From Thermomicrobiales bacterium (GTDB lineage: Bacteria; Chloroflexota; Chloroflexia; Thermomicrobiales; UBA6265): a stretch of DNA of 64,000 nt. This document shows, in pieces, positions 34,297 through 42,822 of this stretch (position 1 is its first letter; every line of letters begins with the position of its first letter). Made by a program: the position numbers and the translations under genes. The notes beneath the pieces are model-generated. The model did not search any database. It was not told where the DNA came from and was given only the letters and a program-made list of their open reading frames with translations. Location of the stretch: NCBI GenBank assembly GCA_030447415.1, contig JAUJOZ010000004.1, positions 161,207-225,206 on the forward strand, given 5' to 3'.

Positions 34297-35064
34297 GTGA
34301 AGCTGCAAGGGAGGACGGCGCTGGTGACGGGCGCCGACAGCGGCATCGGCCGGGCAATCGCGACGACCTTCGGCCGCGAAGGCGCCAACGTGGCGGTCCA
34401 CTACGGCCACGACCAACGCGGCGCCGAGCAGACGGCGCACGCCATCGCCAGCCACGGCGTCCGGGCCGAGGTCTTCCAGGCCGACCTCTCCGACCCGCGC
34501 AACGCACAGCGCCTCTTCGAGGACGTGGTCGCCCGGCTCGGCCCCCTCGACATCCTCGTCAACAACGCCGGCAAGGGGGCCGACGTCGAGCACTCGCTCG
34601 ACACCCCGCTGGAGGCCTTCCTCGACGTCCTCAACGTCGACTTGGTGAGCCCCTGGGTCCTCGCCCAGGCCGCCGCCCGCCAGATGGCCGAGCGCGGCAA
34701 GGGCGTCATCGTCAACATCTCCTCGGTTCACGAGGAGATCCCGTCGCAGGGGGGCGTCGCCTACGACGTCGCCAAGGGAGGACTGCGGATGATGACGCGG
34801 ACGCTGGCGCTGGAGCTGGGGCCGCAGGGGGTGCGCATCAATAATATCGGCCCCGGTATGACCGCCACGCCGATGACGACCGACCGGCTCCACGACCCCG
34901 AGCAATCCGATCAATCGCTCCAGCGCATCCCCATGGGACGCGCGGCCGAGACGCAGGAGATCGCCAACGTCGCGCTGCTGCTCGCCTCCGACGACGGCAG
35001 CTACATCACCGGCAGCACCTACTTCGTCGACGGCGGCCTGATGCGCAATGTCGGCGGCGCGTGA
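34297..35064 (+). CDS. SDR-family oxidoreductase (glucose 1-dehydrogenase-like)
   Basis: A 255-residue classical SDR starting at GTG 34297, after CGAGG. Cofactor loop TGADSGIGRAIA (TGxxxGIG), LVNNAGKGAD (NNAG), catalytic Ser in NISSVHEEI and YDVAKGG (YxxxK, Y-D-V-A-K). The end YITGSTYFVDGGLMRNVGG is the standard C-terminal motif. The loop PSQGGVAYDVAKGGLRMMTR matches glucose/ribitol-dehydrogenase-type SDRs. NAD(P)-dependent; substrate unknown. The longer upstream frame is non-homologous. Likely its own unit, divergent from the uronate-dehydrogenase-like gene. Confidence 0.85.
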   Translation: MKLQGRTALVTGADSGIGRAIATTFGREGANVAVHYGHDQRGAEQTAHAIASHGVRAEVFQADLSDPRNAQRLFEDVVARLGPLDILVNNAGKGADVEHSLDTPLEAFLDVLNVDLVSPWVLAQAAARQMAERGKGVIVNISSVHEEIPSQGGVAYDVAKGGLRMMTRTLALELGPQGVRINNIGPGMTATPMTTDRLHDPEQSDQSLQRIPMGRAAETQEIANVALLLASDDGSYITGSTYFVDGGLMRNVGGA

Positions 35065-35666
35065 CGAGGGTTGAGGATTGACGAGGGCGCACGCTGGGAG
35101 GGGAGACACGAGCCCGCGACCCGACTTGACCGAACGTCCCTAACTCCGTCGGGCGAATGGCCGACCGGCTTCGCTGCAATCGGGTGGCGGGATGATCCAC
35201 CGAGCCTGGCGCTCGGTCTACGGCCGGGCGCACCTGGAAGCGCCCGGCTGACCACTCGACCCTTGGTGCTCGCCAGATCACGGCGCCACTCGTAGACCGG
35301 GCACGAAAGACTCGGCACCCGAGCGTACGGCGCGCTGCTGTTCGCGATGTCTCAGTGGGGCGACAGCGCGTTTGTACCCGTGGGCTCTCCATCTCGCGAG
35401 CGGGCTCCGTCCGCGACACCACACAACCCTTTCCGCTGCCCGCATGGTTTCGCGTCGGGAGTGGCGAAACGTATCCAGACGGGCTGGGCTCGGTACGACC
35501 TCGCACGTGCCGGCCTTCGCACGCAGCCGGCACACGACGCCGTCACGTCCCTCCAACGGCCGGTACCTCGGCACGCGCCACTCTACGGACGTCGCTTCCC
35601 AGCGCGGGGCACAACCCATGCGTCTATGCGCCCTCGTGAACATCCGCTGATGACGGAGCGGGTGAG
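35065..35666. other. Intergenic region without gene
   Basis: About 600 bp between the SDR gene and the formyltransferase-like gene. Frames here have no recognisable protein. A 9-bp GC hairpin occurs at 35223-35248. The start (gagggttgaggattgacgag) resembles a purine-rich string near 62065. Confidence 0.45.
35223..35248. terminator. GC-rich hairpin, possible terminator
   Basis: A 9-bp stem (gccgggcgc / gcgcccggc) with an 8-nt loop, about 160 bp after the SDR stop. No U-tract. It could end SDR transcription, but the distance makes this uncertain. Confidence 0.35.
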
Positions 35667-36545
35667 GTGGGGGCCGAGTCAACGGAGAATACGAGCGGCC
35701 TGCGAATCGTCACGTTCAACGTCGAGCCGCCGGCCTACCAATTGGTGGCCGAGTGGGCGGCTCGGCACGGGCACGAACTGGTCCTCGTCGTCACCGCGCC
35801 CGGGCGCCGAACCTCCCCCTACGACGGTTACCGCGAGATCGTCGCGATGGTGCCGCGAGGGCAGGACGTCCTCGTCACCACCCGCCTCCGTCGCGCCGCC
35901 CCCCTCATCGCCGCCCTCGCTCCCGACCTCGTCCTCTCCTATACCTTCCCCTACCGCATCCCGCCCGAAGTGACCGCCATTCCGCGCTGCGGTGCCGTCA
36001 ACCTCCACCCCTCCCCCCTCCCGCGCTACCGCGGTCCCAATCCCGCCCGCATGCTCTACGACGGCGAGCCGACCCTTGGCGCCACCCTCCACCGCATTGA
36101 CATCGACTTCGACACCGGCCCCATCCTCGCCCGCCACGAGCGACCGCTCCCGGCCGACGCCTCCCCCGAGCGCGTCGTCGCTGGCTGGCGCGAAGTCCTC
36201 GTCGCCGCGCTGGAAGAGGGCGTCACCCGCGCCGCCGCTGGCGACCCCGGCATCCCTCAGGACGACAGCCTCGCCTCCTACGCCGCGCCCTTCACCGAGG
36301 AGGAGCGCTGGCTCAACTGGGACGACCCCGCTGCCCTCCTCCAGCGCCGTACCACCGCTCTCAACCTCGTCCTCCCCCTCGCCCGGGCCACGATCGACGG
36401 GCGGCCCTACGCGATCCACCGCGTCTGCCCCCTCGCTGGCCCACCGCCGTGCGCCCCACCCGGCACGCTCCTCGACCGCACCGCTGACGCCCTCATCGTC
36501 CGCGCCGCTGACGCCGCCGTCGAGGTCCTCACCACCCCTCTCTAA
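35667..36545 (+). CDS. Formyltransferase-family protein (methionyl-tRNA formyltransferase-like)
   Basis: A 292-residue protein with the N-terminal formyl transferase fold. HPSPLPRYRGPNP carries the catalytic His and the SLLP-like loop, and GATLHRIDIDFDTGPIL the conserved Asp. The C-terminal region (SYAAPFTEEERWLNWDDPAA) matches the Fmt C-terminal domain (AxKixkeexxIdW). The formyl donor would be 10-formyl-THF. The N-terminus differs from canonical Fmt (IVTFNVEPPAYQLVAEWAA instead of the IVFMGTPxFA start). It is therefore probably not the housekeeping Fmt but a related formyltransferase, for example for a sugar nucleotide or small amine. Cytosolic. GTG start, modest RBS. It ends 76 bp before the convergent nuclease gene. 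Confidence 0.75.
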   Translation: MGAESTENTSGLRIVTFNVEPPAYQLVAEWAARHGHELVLVVTAPGRRTSPYDGYREIVAMVPRGQDVLVTTRLRRAAPLIAALAPDLVLSYTFPYRIPPEVTAIPRCGAVNLHPSPLPRYRGPNPARMLYDGEPTLGATLHRIDIDFDTGPILARHERPLPADASPERVVAGWREVLVAALEEGVTRAAAGDPGIPQDDSLASYAAPFTEEERWLNWDDPAALLQRRTTALNLVLPLARATIDGRPYAIHRVCPLAGPPPCAPPGTLLDRTADALIVRAADAAVEVLTTPL

Positions 36546-36621
36546 CCGCATCCCCGGGCACCCCCGCGTGGCGCCGAAACCGACGCCATGCGCCACGTCC
36601 TCTTCCTCCCAGCATCAGGTC

Positions 36622-37596
36622 TCACAGGTCGAGCGTCACCCAGGCCGGGTCATGATCGCTGCCGTCGCCCGCGTGGGTGGTGCGGCGGTCGATGAAGGCA
36701 CCGGTCTGGCGCGGGGCGAGGGCCCGACTCAACCAGATCTGGTCGAGCAGTTCGTAGGCGGCCGGCCGCCCCGGTTCCTTGAAGCGATGGGTCCAGGCCG
36801 AGGAGGCGGGCGGCGGCACGTCCGGTCGGGCCGGCCGCGTCTCGGTGGGATGCGTCAACGCGTCGACGAGGCCGAGCCGAGGCGCGGCGACGAGCGGGGC
36901 AAGGAACGGCGAGTGGGGCGGGTCGTTCATGTCGCCGACGAGGAGGAACCGGCTGCCGGGCCGCATGCGGGTCCCCACGATGCGGGCGGCGACCTCCGCC
37001 TGGCGCCGGCGCTGCGCGTTGGCTCGCTCCGCCCCGAGCGCCGGGTCCTCGTCGGCCGGCACGAACTGGCTCTTGAGGTGGGTATTGAACAGGGTGAACA
37101 GCCGCCGGGTCCGGGCGCGGTTCAAGATCTCGACCTCGAGCAGGTCGCGGCTGAACACGGGCCGGCTGGGCTCGTGGGGATGGACTGCATAACGCCAGGA
37201 GGTGACCCCGCCGATCGGCAGCTTGGAGAGGATGCCGACGTCGATCAGGCGTGGGTCGTTCCCCTCGACCAGCACCTGAAACGGGTAGCGCCCGCCCAGG
37301 TCCTCTCGCGCGAAGCGGCGCAGCGTGTCGATGTCCTCGACCTCCTGCACCGCGAGCACGTCGGCGTCGATCCGTGCGATGCGGTCGGCAATCGCCCGCT
37401 GCGTCTCGGGCGACTTGGCCCGCACCAGCCGCCCCTCAAACGTGCGAAAGCGCGTGACTCGGTCGCCGGCGACGGTGTAGGAGACGGTGCCTTCCAGGGC
37501 GGTGGAGCCGTCCGGCAGCGCCTCGACCTCCGCCGCGAAGTTGAAGCGCGAGAAGAGGTTGTTCAAGTTGAAGGTCCCGACGCTGATTTCCACCAC
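36622..37596 (-). CDS. Endonuclease/exonuclease/phosphatase-family protein
   Basis: A 324-residue EEP-fold protein from GTG 37596, chosen for the GGGAGGAGACACC RBS. Motifs: VGTFNLNNLFSRFN (N-terminal Asn), VLAVQEVEDIDTL (QExE metal Glu), LFTLFNTHLKSQ (THL), LLVGDMNDPP (GDxN) and GDGSDHDPAW (SDH). All catalytic residues are visible. It has no signal peptide. The family spans nucleases, phosphodiesterases and lipid phosphatases; the longer insert at residues ~15-60 (EVEALPDGSTALEGTVSYTV) is unlike exonuclease III, so a repair role should not be assumed. It is divergent from the Phd-PIN toxin-antitoxin pair. Confidence 0.85.
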   Translation of the reverse strand: MVEISVGTFNLNNLFSRFNFAAEVEALPDGSTALEGTVSYTVAGDRVTRFRTFEGRLVRAKSPETQRAIADRIARIDADVLAVQEVEDIDTLRRFAREDLGGRYPFQVLVEGNDPRLIDVGILSKLPIGGVTSWRYAVHPHEPSRPVFSRDLLEVEILNRARTRRLFTLFNTHLKSQFVPADEDPALGAERANAQRRRQAEVAARIVGTRMRPGSRFLLVGDMNDPPHSPFLAPLVAAPRLGLVDALTHPTETRPARPDVPPPASSAWTHRFKEPGRPAAYELLDQIWLSRALAPRQTGAFIDRRTTHAGDGSDHDPAWVTLDL

Positions 37597-37738
37597 GGTG
37601 TCTCCTCCCAAATACGTCATCCGCAACTTTCTTCGATTGCACCTCCATCGTGGGACCGAGCCGCCGGCGCGTCAAGCGGAGCGCCACACCGACCGTGCTA
37701 CGATGCCCGCCACCGACGCGACCATGGGGGAGCCGAGC

Positions 37739-38008
37739 ATGACCATCACCCTGATCACCGCGCACGAGCTCCACGAGCAGACCCAGGCCATCCTCCGCCG
37801 AGTGCGGGAGCAGGGGGAGACGATCGAGGTGGTCGACCAGGGAACGATCGTCGCCCGGCTGGTCCCCCCGGAACCCCGAGACGTCGACCTTGAGCAACTG
37901 GCCACCATCTGGGCCGAACGAGACCGGCTCGCCGAGGAGATCGGCAAGCACTGGCCCGAGGGCGTGTCGGCCGTCGACGCTGTCCGCGACGTTCGGCGGG
38001 ACCGGTGA
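37739..38008 (+). CDS. Phd/YefM-family antitoxin
   Basis: An 89-residue protein from ATG 37739 (GGGGGAG 8 bp upstream). The N-terminal part (ITLITAHELHEQTQAILRRV, REQGETIEVVDQGTIVARLV) is the Phd/YefM fold, which binds DNA as a dimer and represses its own operon. The C-terminal ~40 residues (AERDRLAEEIGKHWPEGVSA) are the flexible toxin-wrapping region. Its stop codon overlaps the toxin start by 4 bp (GTGA), so the two are translationally coupled. Together they are a type II toxin-antitoxin module. Confidence 0.85.
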   Translation: MTITLITAHELHEQTQAILRRVREQGETIEVVDQGTIVARLVPPEPRDVDLEQLATIWAERDRLAEEIGKHWPEGVSAVDAVRDVRRDR

Positions 38009-38433
38009 TCGTCGACCGTGCTACCGCAGTTGATACGAGCGTCTGGGTCAGTGTCCTCATGCCGCGCGACGCCCACCACGCCGTCACTCGTCGCTGGCTC
38101 GAGGGATGGGTGAACGACGGCGGGCACGTGGTTGCCCCGCTCCTCCTGCTGGCCGAAGTCGGCGGTGCGATCGCGCGTCAAACGGGTCGTGTGAGCCTCG
38201 GGCGGCGCGCTGTGGCTGACATCCTGGGCGACCCGACGGTCGACCTCATCAGCATCGACCGTCCGCTCGCGGAGGACGCCGCCCGCCTCGCGGCGGATCT
38301 GCGCCTGCGCGGCGCGGACGCGATCTACGTCGCCGTGGCGCCGCGGCTGGCCGTCCCCCTCTTGACCTGGGACCGGGAGCAAGCCGAGCGCGCCCGCGGC
38401 GTCGTCGCCACCCGCACGCCCGCCGTCGGCTAA
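38005..38433 (+). CDS. PIN-domain toxin (VapC-like)
   Basis: A 142-residue PIN-domain ribonuclease. The acidic active-site residues are D10 (VDTSVWV), E51 (LLAEVGGA), D105 (GADAIYVA) and D123 (LTWDREQ), all present, so the toxin should be active. VapC toxins cleave specific tRNA or rRNA sites. GTG start overlaps the antitoxin gene's stop. The gene pair is short, high in GC and typical of the neighbourhood, with no sign of recent transfer. A further PIN remnant (58.5 kb) and a collapsed DUF433-DUF5615 locus (60.7 kb) lie elsewhere in the window. Confidence 0.88.
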   Translation: MIVDRATAVDTSVWVSVLMPRDAHHAVTRRWLEGWVNDGGHVVAPLLLLAEVGGAIARQTGRVSLGRRAVADILGDPTVDLISIDRPLAEDAARLAADLRLRGADAIYVAVAPRLAVPLLTWDREQAERARGVVATRTPAVG

Positions 38434-38521
38434 GCAAGCACCGGATCGAGGCCGCCGCAACGGGCAGGTCACCCCGCGATGGGCGGGAGCCGCGACGCTG
38501 CCTCCGGCGTCGGACCCCTCG

Positions 38522-39946
38522 TTACCGGCCGTGCGATCTCTGCGTGACCGAGGGTCTCGAATCCGCCCCCGACCCGGGCCTCTCGCCGCCGGCGAGCAGC
38601 AGCGCGCCGCCGACCCCAGCGATCAGTGATGCCGCCAGGATACCGAGCTTCGCCGACGTCAGGAACTCGGGCTGAGCGAAGGCCAGCTCGGCGATGAACA
38701 GCGACATCGTGAACCCGATGCCGGCGAGCCAACTCGCGCCGTAGACCTGAGGCCAGGAGACGCCAACGGGCAACTCCGTCGCTCCGCTTCGGATGGCCAG
38801 CCAGGCGAACAATGTAACCCCCAGCTGCTTGCCGAGGACCAAGCCGGCCACCACGCCGAGGGTGACCCGGTTGCCCAGGGAAGTGGCAACGTCGCCTTGG
38901 ATCGTGACGCCAGCGTTGGCGAGGGCGAACAGCGGCACGATCGCGAAGGCCACCCACGGGTGCAGCGCGTGCTCCAGCCGCTGCAGAGGTGCCCCGACCC
39001 CTTCCACCGCGTCCTCCAGCTCGGTCAATGCCTCCTGCCGCGCGCCGTTGGTCAAAATGCTGCCACCGTGCGTCCCGGCCCGCGCGAACCCATCGAGGAT
39101 CGCACGGCTTCTCGCCACGAAGGCGTCGGGGTCGATCCGGGTCCGGGCTGGAATGGTAAACGCCAGCAGCACGCCGGCGACCGTCGCGTGGATCCCGGAC
39201 TCGAAGACCGCTGCCCACAGTCCGAGGCCGAGCAGGCCATAAACGAAGGGGTGACGGACGTGGAGGCGGTTGGCGACGACGAGGGCGGCAAGGAAACCTC
39301 CCGCGCTGCCGAGCGCGCCCCAGGCGACGTCCTCGGTGTAGAAGAGCGCGATGACCAAGACGGCGATGATGTCGTCGACGATGGCTAACGCCGTCAGGAA
39401 CACCGTCAGCGCGACGGGGACCCGATCGCCGAGCAGGGCGAGGACGCCGAGGGCGAAGGCGATGTCGGTTGCCATCGGCACGCCCCAGCCCTCGGACCCC
39501 GCGTGCCCAGCGTTGACCACGGCGTAGATACCCGCCGGGACGAGGACGCCGCCCACGGCCGCGATCGCCGGCAGGGCGGCCCGTCGGGGCGAGGCCAGTT
39601 CGCCGACGAGGACCTCCCGCTTGATCTCGAGGCCGACGACGAAGAAGAAGACGGCCATCAGTCCGTCGTTGACCCAATGTTGGAGTGACTCGGTTAGGTG
39701 GAAGTGGACCGTGCCGAGGGTGACCTCGGTGTGCCAGAGATCGGCGTAGGCGTCCTTCCACGGGGAGTTGGCCCAGACCAAGGCAACGAAAGCGGACGCG
39801 AGCAAAAGGATGCCGCCGAAGGCCTCGTGGTGGAGGAACTCCCGCAGGAGGAACGCGCCCTCACCGTGCCCCCCCCGCGATTCGTGGTCGTGGCGCTCGT
39901 CCCAGGGCCGGTCAATCCAGCCCTGTCCCCGCTCGTCGTGTCTCAT
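38522..39946 (-). CDS. nhaA: Na+/H+ antiporter NhaA
   Basis: A 474-residue antiporter, ATG 39946 with AAGGGA upstream (GTG 39952 is also possible). The pattern is that of NhaA: an 11-12 TM protein with LEIKREVLVGEL, MATDIAFALGVLALLGDRVP (D161) and TALAIVDDIIAVLVIALFYT with the ion-binding pair D191-D192. It expels Na+/Li+ in exchange for H+. The N-terminal ~30 residues are acidic/His-rich (MRHDERGQGWIDRPWDERHD) and hydrophilic, longer than in E. coli NhaA. C-terminal residues ~455-474 are a polar tail. A permease relic lies about 100 bp upstream. Confidence 0.92.
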   Translation of the reverse strand: MRHDERGQGWIDRPWDERHDHESRGGHGEGAFLLREFLHHEAFGGILLLASAFVALVWANSPWKDAYADLWHTEVTLGTVHFHLTESLQHWVNDGLMAVFFFVVGLEIKREVLVGELASPRRAALPAIAAVGGVLVPAGIYAVVNAGHAGSEGWGVPMATDIAFALGVLALLGDRVPVALTVFLTALAIVDDIIAVLVIALFYTEDVAWGALGSAGGFLAALVVANRLHVRHPFVYGLLGLGLWAAVFESGIHATVAGVLLAFTIPARTRIDPDAFVARSRAILDGFARAGTHGGSILTNGARQEALTELEDAVEGVGAPLQRLEHALHPWVAFAIVPLFALANAGVTIQGDVATSLGNRVTLGVVAGLVLGKQLGVTLFAWLAIRSGATELPVGVSWPQVYGASWLAGIGFTMSLFIAELAFAQPEFLTSAKLGILAASLIAGVGGALLLAGGERPGSGADSRPSVTQRSHGR

Positions 39947-40052
39947 CGTCACCGTCCCTTGCCGCGCCCGTATTACGGAGCAACCATCCCGGGCATGCTG
40001 CCTTGGTGGATCCCGCTTGTATCACCCGTGCAGCCGACTCCCATCTTGCGGG

Positions 40053-40106
40053 ATTGACCGCGACGACGTTGGCCGAAACCCCCACCGGCGACTCATTCCC
40101 ACCCAT
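40053..40106 (-). pseudogene. Relic of an ArsB/NhaD-family permease motif
   Basis: In the minus frame this stretch reads MGGNESPVGVSANVVAVN. It parallels LGGNGSLVGASANVVAVG of the intact permease encoded at 41376-42701. GGN(G)(S/T)(L)(V/I)GASANVVA is a hallmark of the ArsB/NhaD/CitM permease family near its C-terminus. No other part of such a protein is readable around it. It appears to be a short leftover of a deleted paralogue upstream of nhaA. Confidence 0.5.
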
Positions 40107-40208
40107 CCCTGTTCCATCTCCAGCAGCGTGAGGGGCATGTTCTGCTCCGTGCGCTCCACCAGCCACCGTGCCGCCCAGTCCAGCTACTCGACCTCCTCAG
40201 CCCTGGGC

Positions 40209-40991
40209 CTACGGCACGCAGCCGGGCGTCATCGCGCCGGCCCCTGGCGTCGGCGTACCGGTGGGCGGAGGCGTGGCGGTCGGCGTCGGTGCGCCGGGCG
40301 GGCGCGGGATGTTAGACCTGACCGTCGCCGTCGGGGTCGGCGTGCAGCGGGCCGGTGCTACGGTCGCCGTCGCCGTTGCTGCGGCCATCGGGGTCGGCGT
40401 TGCGGTCGGGGTTGGAGTGGTCGTCGGTGACGGAGTCGAGCCGAGGGGTGGCAGAGGCATAGCGGCGGACGTTGGCGCCGGTACGGGCGTCGCGGTTGGA
40501 CTCGACGTGACGGTGGCCAGCGGGGTGGACGTGCTGGTCGGGGATGCGATCGCCGTGGCGGTCGCGGTCAGCGTCGCGGTTGCGGTCGGTGGTGGAGCCA
40601 TTCCGCCGGGCGGTACCGGGACAGCGGCGGACGTCGGTGCGAGTTGAGGTGTCGCCGTTGGCGTGCTCGTCGGCGTCACCGTCGGTGTGCGCGTGGGCGT
40701 TGCCGGTGGCGTCGGGGTCGCCGTCGCGGTTGGCGCTGGGCTCGTCGCGGCCGGCGCCGTAACAATCACCGTCGCGGTTGCCGTTGGGGCGATCGCGAGG
40801 GTGGCGGTGGACGTGGCCGTTACGGTGGCGGTGGAGGCGGGCACCGCCGTGGCTGCGGCCGGGGCGGGAGGTGGAGTGGCCGTCGGCTCGGCCTCGCTGT
40901 CGCCGCACGCCGACAGCAGGACGGCGGCAAAGAGCCCAAGCAGGGCATGGGCCTGGAGCCTGTTCCGAACCCGGTCACCAATCGGGCGCAT
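40209..40991 (-). CDS. Lipoprotein of Thr/Pro/Ala low-complexity repeats
   Basis: A 260-residue protein from ATG 40991 (GGGAGGGCAGGGT RBS). It starts with a lipoprotein signal: basic MRPIGDRVRNR, hydrophobic ALLGLFAAVLL and lipobox LSAC. Everything after the lipid-anchored Cys is low-complexity, built from TATP, TPTPT and TATAT units with a few PPGGM-like breaks. No globular domain is visible. It would be a surface-anchored extended, possibly glycosylated spacer. Such linkers are common in Chloroflexota, but normally carry a domain. An upstream in-frame ATG 41117 also has a strong RBS (gagaggaggagc); it would put the signal peptide internally and is less likely. Confidence 0.65.
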   Translation of the reverse strand: MRPIGDRVRNRLQAHALLGLFAAVLLSACGDSEAEPTATPPPAPAAATAVPASTATVTATSTATLAIAPTATATVIVTAPAATSPAPTATATPTPPATPTRTPTVTPTSTPTATPQLAPTSAAVPVPPGGMAPPPTATATLTATATAIASPTSTSTPLATVTSSPTATPVPAPTSAAMPLPPLGSTPSPTTTPTPTATPTPMAAATATATVAPARCTPTPTATVRSNIPRPPGAPTPTATPPPTGTPTPGAGAMTPGCVP

Positions 40992-41162
40992 ACCCTGCCC
41001 TCCCCCATAATGCGCGGGCCGAGGGCCCGGGATCCCAACCATGGGCGTGAGAGGTGACAAGCGCCGCGCCCCGATGAGGACCGTGCCCTCCGTCACTCGG
41101 GGTGTCGTCTTCGCCATGGCCGCTCCTCCTCTCTCCTGGGCCGTGAGGGCCCGCTACCGCGC

Positions 41163-41333
41163 CTACCTAAGCCACCCGCTCCGCCGCAGCGCGACGGGCA
41201 TGTCCGACAGCAGGATTGGCATCCCGCCCTCGACTTGGGACGCCAGGTCGCCGTCCTTCGTGATCAGTCCGTCCTCGATCAGGTCGGCCACGAGACTCCC
41301 TCCACGTCGTAAGCCGCCCCTGCACGACAGCAT
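41163..41333 (-). CDS. Mini Trm112-like protein (possibly degenerate)
   Basis: A 56-residue ORF from ATG 41333, too short for most gene finders. It reads MLSCRGGLRRGGSLVADLIE and then DGLITKDGDLASQVEGGMPI-LLSDMPVAL. The second half strongly resembles the C-terminal part of Trm112/UPF0434 proteins (DGxxxYPIxDGIPxLLxDEA); the first half has one Cys where the family has a CPxCxxxL zinc ribbon. It sits 42 bp after the permease stop and 46 bp before the lipoprotein's upstream start. No clear RBS is visible, so it may be a degraded copy. Confidence 0.4.
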   Translation of the reverse strand: MLSCRGGLRRGGSLVADLIEDGLITKDGDLASQVEGGMPILLSDMPVALRRSGWLR

Positions 41334-41375
41334 GAGCGGGACGATCCACCAGCCGACGGCGGACCTGCGCGGGCT

Positions 41376-42701
41376 TCAGAACGCCAGGTATCGAAGCCAG
41401 ACGTACAGGCTGGCGACGACCAGGCTCACCAGCGTGAATGGCAGACCGACCCGGGTGAAGCCCCAGAACCCGATCGGCTCGTTGCGGCGCTCCGCGATGC
41501 CCACCGCGACCACGTTGGCCGAGGCGCCGACGAGCGACCCGTTGCCACCGAGGCAGGCGCCGAGCGCCAGCGCCCACCAGAGCGGCGTCACCTGCGGATG
41601 GATGGCGAGGTCACCGTCCTCCAGCCCAGCCAGCTCCGGGAAGAGGAAACGGGCCACCGCGAAGGTGAGCGGGATCATGGTCGCCACGGCCGGGATGTTG
41701 TCGACGATCGCGGAGACGACGGCGGCGAACCAGAGGATCGCCAGCACCGTCAACGTCACGTTCCCCTCGGTGAGGGCGACCGCCCTCCGCGCCACGCGGT
41801 CCAGCAGGCCGACCTCCTCCACCCCGCCGACCAGGACAAAGAGCCCGACGAAGAAGAAGATCGTCGGCCACTCGACCTCCTCCAGCACCGGGTGCAGGTC
41901 GACGCGGCTGAGAAGGAGCAACAGGACGGCACCGAACATCGCAATGGTCCCGGCCTCGTAGTGGAGCACGCCATGGAAGACGAACCCGAGGATGGTGATG
42001 GCCAGGACGCCCAGGGCGAGCCGCAGCAGTCGCGCATCGCCGATGTGGATGCGCGCGTCCACCTGCTGCAGCGCCGCGCGGGCTACCGGCGACGGTGCGC
42101 CGAGACCACCGGGCCTCCGGTAGACAAGCCAAAAGCCCGCGACCATCAGCGGCAGGAGCAGGACGACAAGCGGAGCGAGATGGACGACGAAGTCGACGAA
42201 GTTCAAGCCGGTGGCGCTGCCGATCAAGATGTTCGGCGGGTCACCGATCAGAGTGGCGGTGCCACCGATGTTGCTAGCGATGACCTGGCTGATAAGAAAG
42301 GGCCGGGAGTCAAAGCCGAGGTCGTCACAGATGGCAATCGTGACGGGCACCATCAGCAGGATCGTCGTCACGTTATCGAGAAAGGCCGACGAGACGGCGG
42401 CGAACAGGGCAAAGCCAACCATCAGTCGCCAGGGGTTACCGCCGACGGCGATCGCGGTCCGCCAGCCGGCGTAGCGGAAGACGCCCGTCCGCTTGAGGAC
42501 ATTGATGATGATCATCATGCCGACGAGCAGCGCGATGGTGTTGACATCGATGGCGACCAATGCTTCCCGCTGGTCGAGCACGCCCACCGCGATCATGAGC
42601 GCTGCGCCCGTCAGCGCCACGACCGCCCGGTCAAGTCGCTCGCTGATGATCGCCGCGTAGGTCGCGACAAAGATGACCGTAGCAACCGTCAGCTCGGACA
42701 T
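41376..42701 (-). CDS. ArsB/NhaD/CitMHS-superfamily ion permease
   Basis: A 441-residue membrane protein starting at ATG 42701; the upstream open frame runs through a terminator and is not coding. Twelve or so TM segments are seen. The two inverted-repeat signatures are SSAFLDNVTTILLMVPVTIA with NIGGTATLIGDPPNILIGS in the first half, and SAIVDNIPAVATMIPLTFAV with LGGNGSLVGASANVVAVG in the second. This matches the ion-transporter superfamily members ArsB, NhaD and the P protein. It could transport Na+/H+ or an oxyanion/dicarboxylate; the sequence does not tell. Its 5' leader carries an intrinsic terminator and further hairpins. Confidence 0.85.
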   Translation of the reverse strand: MSELTVATVIFVATYAAIISERLDRAVVALTGAALMIAVGVLDQREALVAIDVNTIALLVGMMIIINVLKRTGVFRYAGWRTAIAVGGNPWRLMVGFALFAAVSSAFLDNVTTILLMVPVTIAICDDLGFDSRPFLISQVIASNIGGTATLIGDPPNILIGSATGLNFVDFVVHLAPLVVLLLPLMVAGFWLVYRRPGGLGAPSPVARAALQQVDARIHIGDARLLRLALGVLAITILGFVFHGVLHYEAGTIAMFGAVLLLLLSRVDLHPVLEEVEWPTIFFFVGLFVLVGGVEEVGLLDRVARRAVALTEGNVTLTVLAILWFAAVVSAIVDNIPAVATMIPLTFAVARFLFPELAGLEDGDLAIHPQVTPLWWALALGACLGGNGSLVGASANVVAVGIAERRNEPIGFWGFTRVGLPFTLVSLVVASLYVWLRYLAF

Positions 42702-42784
42702 GGCATTGCGTCTCTCGGTCGCCCAGCGCCGGGGCGCCAGCGGTGCTGCCGGTCGCCCAACGACGCTCCGGCACCAGCGGCCAC

Positions 42785-42813
42785 AAAAAAAGGAACTGCC
42801 AACTGGCAGTCCC
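42785..42813 (-). terminator. Intrinsic terminator/attenuator in permease leader
   Basis: On the minus strand gggactgccagttggcagttcc folds into a 7-bp stem, actgcca / tggcagt, followed at once by seven U residues. It lies about 85 bp upstream of the permease start codon and about 400 bp after the previous gene. It could terminate that upstream transcript or attenuate the permease. Confidence 0.65.
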
Positions 42814-42822
42814 TCCCCGTCA

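Noticed and set aside
40992..41117. N-terminal extension of the T/P lipoprotein to ATG 41117 despite a strong RBS
   Set aside because: It would place the lipoprotein signal internally; the ATG at 40991 with its own RBS gives a proper n-region. The strong upstream RBS remains unexplained.
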